DNA of 64,000 bases from Paenibacillus agri (GCF_013359945.1 NZ_JABWCS010000206.1:97959-161958), one strand, 5' to 3'; shown: positions 1 to 9,713, numbered from the stretch's first letter. The notes: generated by a model from the letters alone, not told the origin. Translations and numbers: made by a program.

Positions 1-174
1 AAATAAGCAGTTAATATTATTCAATTATCTATGCCAATTCGTCCACCCTATTTTTTGGTTCTGGCAGCAGTACGTCTTTAATTCGATCCTATTGATCGTT
101 GCGTATTGCGCTTCGTCTTTTCATAGAGGAAGTCCACCATATTTGGGACCTCATTTGTTGTTTGAAGATACGCT

Positions 175-2334
175 CTAATCTGCAAATAAATGATTAGCAA
201 AAACAACAGTTTGCATCTTTTTCGGTGCAACAAGTACAGGCCAGTAGAAAGGCGACCCACTCCAACCAGCAGCTGTACCTTTTTGCTTCAATAAAACTAT
301 TGCTGGAATATCTATAGCTATATCTTTTGCCAAACCTTTTTCTTGATAAGAGTCCGGCGAGTTCTCAAGACGCCCATCGCTCTTCTCCCGAGATATATCC
401 CGGTCACGTCTTATTATTACCCAAACCTTTCCTTTAAGCATTTTGTCCTTAGGTAAAGCTGTCAAATATTCTAAGCTAGCGATATATGCTTTCTTATTCC
501 ATAAATGCCCTTCTTCAAAGGTTGTTCCAATATGATTAATTATTTCAACCACATCACTGACATCCATCATGAATGGATCTGGATTATTAGAAGAATCCTT
601 GCAATAATTACCGATTATAGTATCGATAGCAGCTACTGGCTTTTGAACATGTGTTTTGGGTCTTATTTTGAAATCGACCGGAAGTAGGCGAGCCTTGGGT
701 TTTAATGTAGTAGTTTCAGATAACAGAATTTTGTTAGGCGAACAGGGAATGATCTGACTATTCGCATCCTTTTGAATGAATACGACTCCCTTATCATGTT
801 TTCCTTTCTCAAATGCTTCACGTAAAGCCGAATCAAATTGATGAATACGCTGCATGACAGAATAAATGTCGGATGTAGTGTAGAATCGTGTAACTGTCAG
901 ATCTTCAATGGGCCTTGCTCCATACATACGGGAATGTTGCAATACCGTATCCTGTTGAAAAGTCTTTGGACGTCTTCCATAATAAAAACCGATCAAATTT
1001 CCGATCGTTATACCACGATCAAGAATTTGTCCACCAATAAATATATTTAGTGGTGTTCTGAGTTTTAATTGCCCGGATGTATCTAAAAGTTGATTTACAT
1101 CCTTCTCAGAGTTAACCTTCGTAATCATAATGTGTCCTTCATCCAGTGCCTTCTTTGTTTCCAATACCACCTCAGGAAGACCAGGCATCATAAGTGGAGA
1201 AAGTTCAATGGATTTCTCTAAATTCGCATAAGCATCTTGTATTAATCGATGAAATAAAGGAGAGTTCTCTCGGGACTCTTGTAACAACTTTTCTACAATA
1301 GCATCAATAATGCTTTCCTGCCATTCATGCGCAGCTTTAGCCTGTTCGGTATGAATGATAAAGCTGTATTTCCTTAAAACAACATTCTTTTGTCTGTCTT
1401 GCATACGCCGGATACAGCCCCCAACAATAAAAGTAACAACAGCATCACGCAAAGATTTAATTTTATTATTGAATAAGCATTCTTCGATCTTAAAAACTCG
1501 ACGATCCTGTTTCTTTAGAACAGACAATTCGTCCTTATGAACTTCCTTATATAGATGGTATGCTATGCTCCCCTCCTCTTCACTATTCTGGAAATAATAT
1601 TCTCCACCAATATATTTATCGTGAATTGGAACTAATTCTGTAAAAATTGGTTTAATAGGTTTAAACACTTCGGAATCAATAGCAATGTCTTCCGGTTGCA
1701 AATAGAGGGAGTACGGAGTAGCTGTTACCTGTAAAAAGCTGCATCCCTCGACTCTTTGTCTGAATTCATCAATCTTTCCTGCGATCTTTTTAATTTCTGG
1801 TTCTTCATCCTTCTTATTGGTAAAACCAATACTTGCAAAATCAGCCTCATCATCAATGATTAATATTTTCTTATCAATGAGGTCAGGATATGTTTCAAAG
1901 AAGGCCTGGTGAAAACGATCCATATTGCGGATCTCCTTTTTGACTACAAAAGCAAGTTTCTGGTGGCGCTCATATCGAGTCAGTGTGGGAAGTACCATTA
2001 TGTCAAATATTTGAATTTTGTCTTCTTCATTTAAATCCTTAAATTCAGCCTTTAATCGTTCCAAGGTTTGTTGGGAGAGTGCTTTTGTTCCTTTAGTCAA
2101 TATAATAACAACATCATAGCCATTGTCATATGCTAGAGACATTACCCCAAGAAAAGTCCGTGTCTTACCAGATTGTATTTTCCCAAGCAGCATTCCTGGA
2201 CGATCTAATGTTGTTTCGGTGTCAAGCAGCTTTTGAACAGTTCTTTCCATACATTTAATCATCTCAACAGAGTATTTGTTTTTTTCGTTCAAATAAGTAA
2301 AAAAAGACCCTTTCATATCTAAAGTACTAATCAT
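175..2334 (-). CDS. Z1-domain superfamily II helicase-like ATPase
   Basis: The protein has about 719 residues. A P-loop (GKIQSGKTRT) lies near the N-terminus, followed by a Walker B-type ILIIDDEAD, a motif III-like QVTATPY, and later the blocks IFIGGQILDRGITIGNL and QDTVLQHSRMYGAR, which look like helicase motifs V and VI. This arrangement is characteristic of Z1 domain proteins, which are known from restriction-like operons with a MORC/MutL-type GHKL ATPase, a DNA methyltransferase and a PD-(D/E)XK nuclease. The start is set at the ATG after AGAAGGAGAG; an upstream TTG at 2361 is an alternative. It is transcribed in the same direction as the receiver and GHKL genes but separated from them by 1.5 kb. 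Any partner nuclease would lie to the left, outside the window. The family call is firm; the role in phage or plasmid defence is inferred from family context. Confidence 0.85.
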   Translation of the reverse strand: MISTLDMKGSFFTYLNEKNKYSVEMIKCMERTVQKLLDTETTLDRPGMLLGKIQSGKTRTFLGVMSLAYDNGYDVVIILTKGTKALSQQTLERLKAEFKDLNEEDKIQIFDIMVLPTLTRYERHQKLAFVVKKEIRNMDRFHQAFFETYPDLIDKKILIIDDEADFASIGFTNKKDEEPEIKKIAGKIDEFRQRVEGCSFLQVTATPYSLYLQPEDIAIDSEVFKPIKPIFTELVPIHDKYIGGEYYFQNSEEEGSIAYHLYKEVHKDELSVLKKQDRRVFKIEECLFNNKIKSLRDAVVTFIVGGCIRRMQDRQKNVVLRKYSFIIHTEQAKAAHEWQESIIDAIVEKLLQESRENSPLFHRLIQDAYANLEKSIELSPLMMPGLPEVVLETKKALDEGHIMITKVNSEKDVNQLLDTSGQLKLRTPLNIFIGGQILDRGITIGNLIGFYYGRRPKTFQQDTVLQHSRMYGARPIEDLTVTRFYTTSDIYSVMQRIHQFDSALREAFEKGKHDKGVVFIQKDANSQIIPCSPNKILLSETTTLKPKARLLPVDFKIRPKTHVQKPVAAIDTIIGNYCKDSSNNPDPFMMDVSDVVEIINHIGTTFEEGHLWNKKAYIASLEYLTALPKDKMLKGKVWVIIRRDRDISREKSDGRLENSPDSYQEKGLAKDIAIDIPAIVLLKQKGTAAGWSGSPFYWPVLVAPKKMQTVVFANHLFAD

Positions 2335-3612
2335 TCTTTCATTCTCTCCTTCTATAAGCAATTGTATTATCCCCTCAAAAACCTATCGCGTAACCCCAAA
2401 CAAACATCCATCTCTAAATTTCCTTTAAGTCGATTTTTATTCTTAATAACTAGCCTTTTTTCTATTTAAGTACTGAAATATAGTGATTTCCCATTCATTA
2501 TCAACACTTAAATCCTTCAAAAATTTATTTTCTGAGCATTCCGAACTATGTAATTATATGACATAAGTATTAATTTGGATAGATGTGGAAACATTAAAGA
2601 ACTTCTTAATTCTATACTCATCTCCCTAATGCACCAGTTCCTAAATGACTGATAGTAGCTAAGCCCTACTAAATTCTAAATTACTACCTCATATCCTTCT
2701 TTTTATATTCAAGAATTAACACTATTTCTCCGATGAATATTTTACAAATACATACACGTTATTCGTCCCCATCAATATCTTTTGTTCGTCCAGATCAACC
2801 AATTTCTATTCTGCACCGGTAATTCAGAACTCCAAATTCGTAAAATATACACAATAGCCTACAGTTCCCTATCGACCTAACCTTGTGTAACAATAATCAT
2901 TAGTTTCTTCATACCTGGGGACGAATCTTGTTTCATAGTTATTATAATATGTGCTTGTCTTGCTAATGTTTCATTTTTTCCTTCTTTTGCCAAGTCTCAG
3001 ATTTCTACTAATTTTTTATTATATGCCTCAAACCTTCAAGTTCAGCAAAATCGGGTATAGACATACATTACCTCATCGGATATTAGATATACTATCCTCA
3101 TACTTTAAATATTTAAATTTGCAATAATTATAAAAAAAGAATGAAAATACTTTTTAAGTATATTTGTACAGTGAAGGTTCAAAAAATTTAACTACCGAAT
3201 AAACGCACTTAAACTAAGATATCATGATACACCGTGGACACTGGTCCCAAACACTCGGCCTTCCAGAGGCTTACACTTGGCTAATCTCATATTTCCTTGG
3301 CGATTTCATGTTAACCGTCTGCTCTTCTTCCAACATTTTCAGAACGTCATTTATTTATTCTTGGCCGCTTATCGATTCTGCTTCTCCATTACAAAGAGAT
3401 AAGCACGTTGAAGTTAATATTAAATTTAACAATTAAAGTGGTGCCTGTTGAAGTGAACACAATGAAATACGTTTCCCCCAATAAACTAAAGCCCCAAGCG
3501 TTTTAATGTATTAGGGTCTTAACCCCAGGTAAATACGGCTTTCAAATTACTGATTCCGTACCACAACGCACAGCACTCTAAATGTCTGGTGTGCTACAAC
3601 ACAATCAAACAA
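2335..3612. other. Long AT-rich intergenic stretch without a gene
   Basis: About 1.3 kb separates the Z1 gene from the receiver-domain gene. I see no open frame with ribosome binding site and recognisable content on either strand. Near 3562-3592 the sequence resembles the 3' tail of the serine-recombinase remnant at 20.75 kb (shared run AACGCACAGCACTC). The stretch is probably a decayed or deleted segment of the same accessory block. Confidence 0.4.
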
Positions 3613-3634
3613 TAAAAAACGGCATCTCTGCCGT
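3613..3634 (-). terminator. Rho-independent terminator
   Basis: On the minus strand ACGGCA and TGCCGT form a perfect 6-bp stem with a GAGA loop, followed directly by six T. It lies just downstream of the tRNA-like 3' end at 3650, the usual place for a tRNA terminator, and would also stop transcripts from the receiver/GHKL pair. Confidence 0.7.
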
Positions 3635-3649
3635 CTCTGATTTAAAGTA

Positions 3650-3710
3650 TGGTGGAGAATAGAGGACTCGAACCCCTAACTAACCTCATCGCTGCCAGTG
3701 AGAGATGGGT
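3650..3710 (-). other. tRNA 3'-half remnant (possible attachment site)
   Basis: Read on the minus strand, the sequence gives a plausible T-arm (AGGGG, loop TTCGAGT, CCTCT), then an acceptor strand ATTCTCC and ACCA at 3650. The upstream part contains CACTGGCAGCGATGAG, which resembles a decayed anticodon arm with GGC, but no D-arm or 5' acceptor strand was found. It may be the scar left when an integrative element used a tRNA 3' end, or a broken tRNA gene. It is not a functional tRNA. Confidence 0.4.
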
Positions 3711-3840
3711 TATCTACACTTAGTAAAACGAAAGGTAAAGCTTTGTGGGACAAGGTTTTTAGAAAAATCAATTCATCCTGCCTGAAATTCATAACACTCT
3801 TGCTAAAATACATGTGACCAAAAATGTGACCACTACTTTG

Positions 3841-5040
3841 TTAAGCTTTTGAAGCTGCAACATACTTGTTCGCATAGTTTTCAGACAAAACGTTAATATA
3901 GCTTTCTTTGTCTATTTTGTCTTCTTTTTTAAATGGCCTAGAAGGCACTCCTACTCTCATTTGAAATCTAGAATAACTTTGTATGAGGTCCTCTAAATAA
4001 GGCGATTTCACTGAAGCTACTCTAGAAAAACCTTTTTCTACAAATTCATCTAATCGAAGGGTTTGTATATTACCAAATGTAAAGATTATGTTTATCTCTT
4101 TTTCCCCAACCGGAACGTCGAATAACCAATATTCTTTTTCGGATGGGGTCACTATATGATTTCTAAGAAAATTAGCAGTTTTTTCTTTAACTTGTTCAAG
4201 TGTTTCATCGCCCTTTAATTTGTTAAACATATCATATCCAACTACATAATTGACGTAAGATCCAGGTGTCAGTCTAGCCAAGTCACACTTAGGAGTTATA
4301 ACTATTCCATATTGATTTGTTCCAATCACGAAAATATCTCCTGTAAAAATTGTCCTAGTTGGGCTTGGAAGAGCATATTTTCTCATTTGTAACAACCATT
4401 TATACGATTCATAACCCTCTTGTAAGTGATTCTCCATTTGGATGATATTTGGTTGGAGAGTTTCTAATTCACCAGCCAATAAATCAGTCAATAACTCTTT
4501 AACAGTACTTGAAAGATCTTGAGTATCTAACTCACATTCTTTTTGCAATAAGGAGATAGCATAGTCGTTTAGTCTACTATTAATAGTATTTAAAGATTTA
4601 TCTAACGCCTTTGCTAATGCAGCCTTCCACATGAATGATATTCTCACAATTACATTTTCTGATTTTTCTAACACTAACTTTATTTGTTCAATTGCAGTCT
4701 CTTGTTCACCTTTTCTTACAATTTTAATAAAATTAAGCTGAAACGGTGTGAAGTCCTGTAGTACTTCTTTTATACTCTCCTCAGAATGTGTTGAATAGAT
4801 AATAATTGGGACAACTCTTTTACTTAACACTTCCCTAAGTAAACTCATGCAAATTTTCCCATCGGTATCTACGCCGGTAAGATCCCAGTCTATGACTAAT
4901 AAGTCCATTGCTTCAAAAAGCTCCATATTCCCAATATCATTCGTTGCTTTTACATAAAGCTCTGAACTCTGATTTAACTTTACGACGAGGTCAGATAATT
5001 CTTCAATTTTATCATCTAAAATCAATATCTTATTAATCAT
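3841..5040 (-). CDS. Receiver-domain (response regulator-like) protein with unknown output domain
   Basis: The first about 125 residues match a CheY-like receiver: the acidic pair in ILILDDK, the likely phospho-acceptor Asp in LLVIDWDLTG, a Ser/Thr position in IIIYSTHSE, and the conserved Lys in FIKIVRKG. The remaining about 270 residues have no helix-turn-helix and no output domain that I recognise; a TGDIFVIG...GIVITPKCDLA stretch near the middle may be a separate beta-rich domain. The ATG used follows GGGAGAAAACG and overlaps the 3' end of the upstream GHKL gene by 8 bp, so the two are translationally coupled. With no DNA-binding domain, the output is more likely protein interaction or an enzymatic effector than transcription. 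Receiver call strong, output unknown. Confidence 0.8.
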   Translation of the reverse strand: MINKILILDDKIEELSDLVVKLNQSSELYVKATNDIGNMELFEAMDLLVIDWDLTGVDTDGKICMSLLREVLSKRVVPIIIYSTHSEESIKEVLQDFTPFQLNFIKIVRKGEQETAIEQIKLVLEKSENVIVRISFMWKAALAKALDKSLNTINSRLNDYAISLLQKECELDTQDLSSTVKELLTDLLAGELETLQPNIIQMENHLQEGYESYKWLLQMRKYALPSPTRTIFTGDIFVIGTNQYGIVITPKCDLARLTPGSYVNYVVGYDMFNKLKGDETLEQVKEKTANFLRNHIVTPSEKEYWLFDVPVGEKEINIIFTFGNIQTLRLDEFVEKGFSRVASVKSPYLEDLIQSYSRFQMRVGVPSRPFKKEDKIDKESYINVLSENYANKYVAASKA

Positions 5041-7126
5041 CGTTTTCTCCCTTTGAGTTAAACTTAATTTGGAATGACGCCCCTGTAACTTGATCAACTT
5101 CTAATAGTCGGATCTCATGACCTCTCGAGTTTAATACATCTTCCGTAATAAATAACCCCATCCCTCTTCCATCTTTCCGTTTGGAGTATAAGGGCTCAAA
5201 GATGTATGGTGCATCTTTCTGTGATACCCCAGGTCCTGAATCAGAGATTGTTATTGTTTTTTTTGTTCCATTTATTAGAACCTTAATAAAATGCTCGTTT
5301 TCAGCTTTTTGAACACACCAGTAAACGGCATTATCAAATAAATTAATCAGACACTGAATAATAACTCCTTCATTTTCAAAAACCTCTAAGGGACTGTCCT
5401 CAGTTAAGGAAAAATCAATATGGTGTTCTTGAAAAGCATTCTTAAAAAATAATGTCGTTTTGTTTATTACTTTTTTTATATCCAGTTGTGTTCGCATCAA
5501 TCTGTTGGCTTTAAAAAGGGGGTTTAAAAGCTTCAGTTCGCTATCAAGAGCTGAAGTATAATTTAGCATTGTCTCAACTAAATTAAGTCCCTCATCAGAA
5601 TTCAAAACCAGCTTTCTTAACTCCTGAATCGTAGCCTTTAACTTATTTACTAAGTGTCCTATTTCATGTGTTGTTCTCTCAGCCGCTATTCCAATCCCTG
5701 ATAATTGGCTAAGATTTTCCATTCTATTTTGTACTTGCTTTTTTTCATTGATATAAGCATCCTTAACCTTTTTTAGATCATCGACAATATCTTGCTTAAA
5801 AAGAATAGGAACTTCTTCATTGATAACTTTTTCAATACTACTAATCCTATTAATAAATTCAGTATTAGTTATAGCCTTATTCTTTTTTACTGTTTTTTTT
5901 ATACGCTGATTTTCAATAAATTTTATAACACGAAATACAAGCTCTTTAAAATCGTAATATGCTTGATTTTCGATTAATCCTTCTCGATTCGTCTTATCAG
6001 TTAGTTTTGAGTTGTTGTCAGTTGAAATTGAAATTAGCCCCTGGATCTGTTTATTTCCAATCCGTTCACTAACGCGACTAATTCTTCTCTCATCGAGATT
6101 TAGCCAGTCAACACCTTTTTCGCCATAAGGTAGTACTCGGAACCCATCACGGTATATGGCAACACCACCATATTGAGAGGAAATATTATCGATCTGGGGA
6201 TAATTCTTTCTCAGTGATGCCAGATCATTTCTTTCAAACACACTAAATTCAATATTAAAATCACCACAACTTGCTTCTTTATTCCTAAAATCTCTCTCGT
6301 ATACTGGTAGTGATTCAGTAATCTTCTCCCCATTTAAGCTTCCTGTGAAGTTTCCCTTTGTATCTACATTTCCTTTAATTTTAATATCAGACCTGTTAAT
6401 ATATTCAAAAACACTAAAATCAAGTTGAACAGGTTGATTATCGACAATAAAATCGATCTTTAGCTCAGGTTTTTCGCCGAAAGGATGAATTAATCTAATC
6501 AAAATAATCTTTAAGGCATTAGTCTTATCCTCGTCCCAAAATTCTTTAAGCTCTTGCATTAATAACTCTGTACCAGTATTATTTAAAAATATATTGGGTT
6601 TACCAATGTCAAAAGGAATCTTTACATCAGACAAATATGAATCACTTTCAAACAGATTCCAATCAACAATGAGCTTTGACTCTTCGCCAGAAGGAACTTT
6701 TTGAACAACTCTTTTCTCTTCCTCATTAATTGTAACTTTTTCCTCTATAAATTGATCAGTGCCTCTAGAAGTCAAAACTAGTTTTTGAGCCAATCTATGA
6801 CAAGAGAATCGTCCAACACCCTTTTCACCAAGATAAACCCGTCCAAATATTGGACTTCTCATTTTAATACCGTTTTTTCTCATGGCCTTAAAATTCGTTG
6901 CCGGTTCCATCCATCTCGTACTAATAATAGTTGAAGTCATTCCATGACCGTTATCCCATAGTCTAATAAATGACTCCTCATTAGAAACTTCTATTATGAT
7001 GTGAGTTGCATCCGCATCGTAGGAGTTCTTCACCAATTCTGTTATGGCTGTTAAGTCGTCTTTTATAAGCTCTTCACCTAAAAGAATCATTGTTCTAGCC
7101 TTTGGTCTAAACGAAACTTCACTCAT
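5033..7126 (-). CDS. Dual GHKL ATPase with MORC/Hsp90-like N-domain and histidine-kinase-like C-domain
   Basis: The 697-residue protein has an N-terminal GHKL fold with an N-box (ITELVKNSYDADAT), G1 box (LWDNGHGM) and G2 box (GEKGVGRFS), as in MutL/Hsp90/MORC-type ATPases. After a coiled region there is an H-box-like segment, THEIGHLVNKL, and then a second ATPase domain with its own N-box (CLINLFDNAVYWC), G1 (ISDSGPGV) and G2-like GRGMGLFITEDV, as in sensor histidine kinases. No membrane segment is seen, so it is cytoplasmic. It overlaps the downstream receiver gene. Known relatives of the N-domain sit in methylase/Z1 restriction-like operons; the kinase fusion paired with a receiver suggests a phosphorelay. 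A divergent, broken 5-cytosine methylase lies immediately upstream. Start follows GGAGGTTGTGTA. Confidence 0.85.
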   Translation of the reverse strand: MSEVSFRPKARTMILLGEELIKDDLTAITELVKNSYDADATHIIIEVSNEESFIRLWDNGHGMTSTIISTRWMEPATNFKAMRKNGIKMRSPIFGRVYLGEKGVGRFSCHRLAQKLVLTSRGTDQFIEEKVTINEEEKRVVQKVPSGEESKLIVDWNLFESDSYLSDVKIPFDIGKPNIFLNNTGTELLMQELKEFWDEDKTNALKIILIRLIHPFGEKPELKIDFIVDNQPVQLDFSVFEYINRSDIKIKGNVDTKGNFTGSLNGEKITESLPVYERDFRNKEASCGDFNIEFSVFERNDLASLRKNYPQIDNISSQYGGVAIYRDGFRVLPYGEKGVDWLNLDERRISRVSERIGNKQIQGLISISTDNNSKLTDKTNREGLIENQAYYDFKELVFRVIKFIENQRIKKTVKKNKAITNTEFINRISSIEKVINEEVPILFKQDIVDDLKKVKDAYINEKKQVQNRMENLSQLSGIGIAAERTTHEIGHLVNKLKATIQELRKLVLNSDEGLNLVETMLNYTSALDSELKLLNPLFKANRLMRTQLDIKKVINKTTLFFKNAFQEHHIDFSLTEDSPLEVFENEGVIIQCLINLFDNAVYWCVQKAENEHFIKVLINGTKKTITISDSGPGVSQKDAPYIFEPLYSKRKDGRGMGLFITEDVLNSRGHEIRLLEVDQVTGASFQIKFNSKGENDD

Positions 7127-7213
7127 TACACAACCTCCGTCTCCGTCAAAAAATGTTACTAAATTCTATTAGTGAAGATTAAAATAAATACGTATGGTCT
7201 ACTTTGGAGGGGT

Positions 7214-7685
7214 GGGGGATGAGACCTGCTTAAAAGATTCAACGCGCTGGATCTCTTTTCGGGGGCTGGTGGGGTCTCCACCGCCTTAAAAGATAAGTTT
7301 AATATAGTTCGATAAAACAATTGCAAAGTCATATGCTCTTAATCATGGCAATAAACATTTACTAGTTGAAGGCCTCAGAAATATTAAAGAAGAAAAATTG
7401 AGATCCCTAATTGGCTCGAAAGAAAGTCTAGATTTACTTGTTAGAACTCCACCATGTCAGAGTTTCTCCAAAAAAAGAAGCTGTAGTAACTTTGATATTC
7501 GTAACAATTTAATTCTTGAAGTCTCAAGGATTGTAGACATTCTTCATCCTACTTTTGTACTATTTGAAAACATTATAAATTATATCATATTCCATATGTT
7601 TCTAAAATATTTAGCGAATATAGATAGATTTGGTTACAAAAAAGAGATCAACCGTCCTTCTTATCATACTCTCTTTAAAAGTGCT
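7214..7685 (+). pseudogene. Eroded C5-cytosine DNA methyltransferase fragment
   Basis: Translating around one frameshift gives NALDLFSGAGGVSTALKD (SAM-binding motif I), then in another frame DLLVRTPPCQSFS (catalytic PCQ motif IV) and FVLFEN (motif VI, ENV-type). The order and spacing are those of Dcm-family enzymes. The reading is broken between motifs I and IV, and the target-recognition half is missing: the sequence runs into a 69-bp repeat that also lies 5' of the SF0329 gene. It is divergent from the GHKL gene, as expected for the methylase of a Z1/GHKL modification-type locus. Certainly non-functional. Confidence 0.8.
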
Positions 7686-7754
7686 CCTCCATAACAAAAC
7701 AGAGGAAAGGCTTATTGGCTCAAGGGTTACACCCGCTCCATTCATCCGATCCTC
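7686..7754. repeat. 69-bp direct repeat, left copy (other copy at 10791-10859)
   Basis: The block beginning CCTCCATAACAAAACAGAGG and ending CATCCGATCCTC matches 10791-10859 with few mismatches and equal length. The right copy is the native 5' flank of the SF0329-family gene. The left copy truncates the methyltransferase remnant, so it probably marks a recombination junction that brought in the segment between the copies. Confidence 0.8.
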
Positions 7755-7798
7755 CATCTTTTCAAATCAATATAACTCTCGATCGCCCTCAATTGGTC

Positions 7799-9691
7799 TT
7801 ATCCCGAAATTACCGCCGAACTTTGGATAGCCAATCTCCTTTGCAGATACGCTTTTAAATGAGGATCTACACAGTAGATATAGCACCCTTTCGTTCCCCG
7901 AGTCATTAACGTCCTGTAGGTGTTTCGTATAATTTGATCGGCCATTCGGAGCGCCTCGTCCTTATCTTTCTTATACAAGGTCTTGAAGCCTGAGAGAGAC
8001 TTATCCGTTTTCGCACGTTTGAACGGATCGCTGACGATACGGTTATTTTCAAAACGCATATCTTCGCCAATGATGACTCCGACATAGTCAAATTCAAGTC
8101 CCTGTGAGGTATGTATGCAGCCCACTTGTTCGATGGATTCAGGGTCGATTGCCCAGGTCGTCGTATTGTTAAGGTTCCAGCTCATGAAGAATTGATAGCG
8201 ATCTAATTGAATGTCATGAACGCCAGGATTGTTCTTCCCATCCTTCTTCCAATCCCAGCAATATCCGGCAAGCATTCTTGCCTTATTATTGATCTGATTT
8301 TTGCTGAAGATTTCGTCCCGTAATTCATTCGGGTCATCAAAGAGTCGAATGTCATAGTCGAAATCGAAACCATCTGCGTTTGCCGTTTCACGGATATCAA
8401 GTACATCATCGAGCCATGCCAGATATCCATCGGATCCGTTGCACCTGAATTGAGAAGCCAATGTCAGCTCCGTGATATCCGCATCCATTTGTTCGGCATA
8501 ATGTCTAATCTGCTCTTTGCTGCCCACATCGTGCATCGCGATCTTCTGATATTCATCGATAAAAAATACAGAAAACCGGGCAGCGCGGATAATCTCCATG
8601 GTTTGATTAATTCCTTTATTCTTGAACAGACCCGACTTTTCATTTAAGCGATGCGCCTCGTCAACAATCAAGCAACCGAATTCATCGGGCAACGCTTCAT
8701 AGTAAACACCTGATCCCTTAAACAAGTTATCTATGACCGACTTCTTCACATTTTGCTGCAGCTTTTTCATATATACGGCACGGGGCGCGCTATTCTTGGT
8801 TACATATTGGCAGACTAGTTCTCGTGCCGTAAGCTCTACCAAAAGATTAATTCCGAGCACCGACTTACCTGTCCCAGGCCCACCTTCGACAATTAAGACC
8901 TGTTTCTTGCCCGACTGGGCTTGCTGCGCCAATCTTAACGCTTCCTCATATACTACCTTCTGATCGTCTATCATGATGAATTCTTGATTTCCCTGCAGCA
9001 TGCTGAGGAGTGAATCCTGCAGCGATTTTGAGGGTTTAATTTTGCCATGCTCAATGAGGTACAGCGATTTGCTTCTATCCGTTTTTTTGATGTAGGTTGA
9101 AATAAACCCTCTTAACTTTAGAACATCCCCCTTTGAGAAGATAGGAGCTTCATCAATGTATTGATTGTAGACAGGATGCAATAGAGGGTCGTTATCGGTC
9201 CGTATATAGTTATGTAAATAAGCACAAGGATAGAGCTGGACCGCTTCGTTCTGCACGGTCTCATTATAATCCCTAATCAGCCTAGCATAAGACCATGCCT
9301 GAAAAGAAGGATGCGGCGTTCTCGTCTTCGTTCGATTAAAGTAGGTCTTAACAAGGCCATCCGCGTCCTCAACCGTTTCAACTTCTGTCCATTGCTTAAG
9401 CTCAATGATTACAACGGAATATTGATCCTTTTCGTTCAAGCCTGTAATCATGAAGTCGACTCTTCTCGAGGTCGCTGGAACTTTATATTCAATCGCGATT
9501 CCTACGTCATCCGGAATGGTCGATGTGTTTAATACTTTATAAAGGTAGTTCATGGAATTGTTCCATGCGTTAATTTCGCTCATGGAAGCCTTGCCGACTT
9601 TTTGCACGTACTGGTTATGAATTTTTACCGCAATGCTGTCTTCTGTTACATCATTCATAAATTGCTGCTTGGTCGATTCATAAATAATCAT
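7799..9691 (-). CDS. DUF2075 helicase-like protein with N-terminal PD-(D/E)XK-type nuclease motif
   Basis: The 630-residue protein starts with an alpha-rich region, then SRRVDFMITG followed by VVIIELKQW, the Asp and Glu-x-Lys pattern of a PD-(D/E)XK nuclease. From about residue 260 comes a P-loop (VEGGPGTGKSVL), a Walker B-type CLIVDEAHR, a VFFIDEYQK segment, and near the C-terminus GCIHTSQGLEFDYVGV and NTYRTLMTRG, which are helicase motifs of the DUF2075 (Schlafen-like P-loop) family. Start follows GGGGAGAACTCC. It is followed upstream by a MazG-type gene in the same direction with a 22-bp gap, so the two are probably co-transcribed. Pairing of DUF2075 and MazG-type proteins is, as far as I recall, a common accessory or defence arrangement. 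Confidence 0.85.
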   Translation of the reverse strand: MIIYESTKQQFMNDVTEDSIAVKIHNQYVQKVGKASMSEINAWNNSMNYLYKVLNTSTIPDDVGIAIEYKVPATSRRVDFMITGLNEKDQYSVVIIELKQWTEVETVEDADGLVKTYFNRTKTRTPHPSFQAWSYARLIRDYNETVQNEAVQLYPCAYLHNYIRTDNDPLLHPVYNQYIDEAPIFSKGDVLKLRGFISTYIKKTDRSKSLYLIEHGKIKPSKSLQDSLLSMLQGNQEFIMIDDQKVVYEEALRLAQQAQSGKKQVLIVEGGPGTGKSVLGINLLVELTARELVCQYVTKNSAPRAVYMKKLQQNVKKSVIDNLFKGSGVYYEALPDEFGCLIVDEAHRLNEKSGLFKNKGINQTMEIIRAARFSVFFIDEYQKIAMHDVGSKEQIRHYAEQMDADITELTLASQFRCNGSDGYLAWLDDVLDIRETANADGFDFDYDIRLFDDPNELRDEIFSKNQINNKARMLAGYCWDWKKDGKNNPGVHDIQLDRYQFFMSWNLNNTTTWAIDPESIEQVGCIHTSQGLEFDYVGVIIGEDMRFENNRIVSDPFKRAKTDKSLSGFKTLYKKDKDEALRMADQIIRNTYRTLMTRGTKGCYIYCVDPHLKAYLQRRLAIQSSAVISG

Positions 9692-9713
9692 GGAGTTCTC
9701 CCCTATTCGTTCC

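Noticed and set aside
3224..3436. 70-codon plus-strand frame in the Z1 gap
   Set aside because: No ribosome binding site or motif; the sequence is AT-rich and looks like decayed DNA.
3650..3710. Complete tRNA gene
   Set aside because: Only the T-arm and 3' acceptor are convincing; no 5' acceptor strand or D-arm is found.
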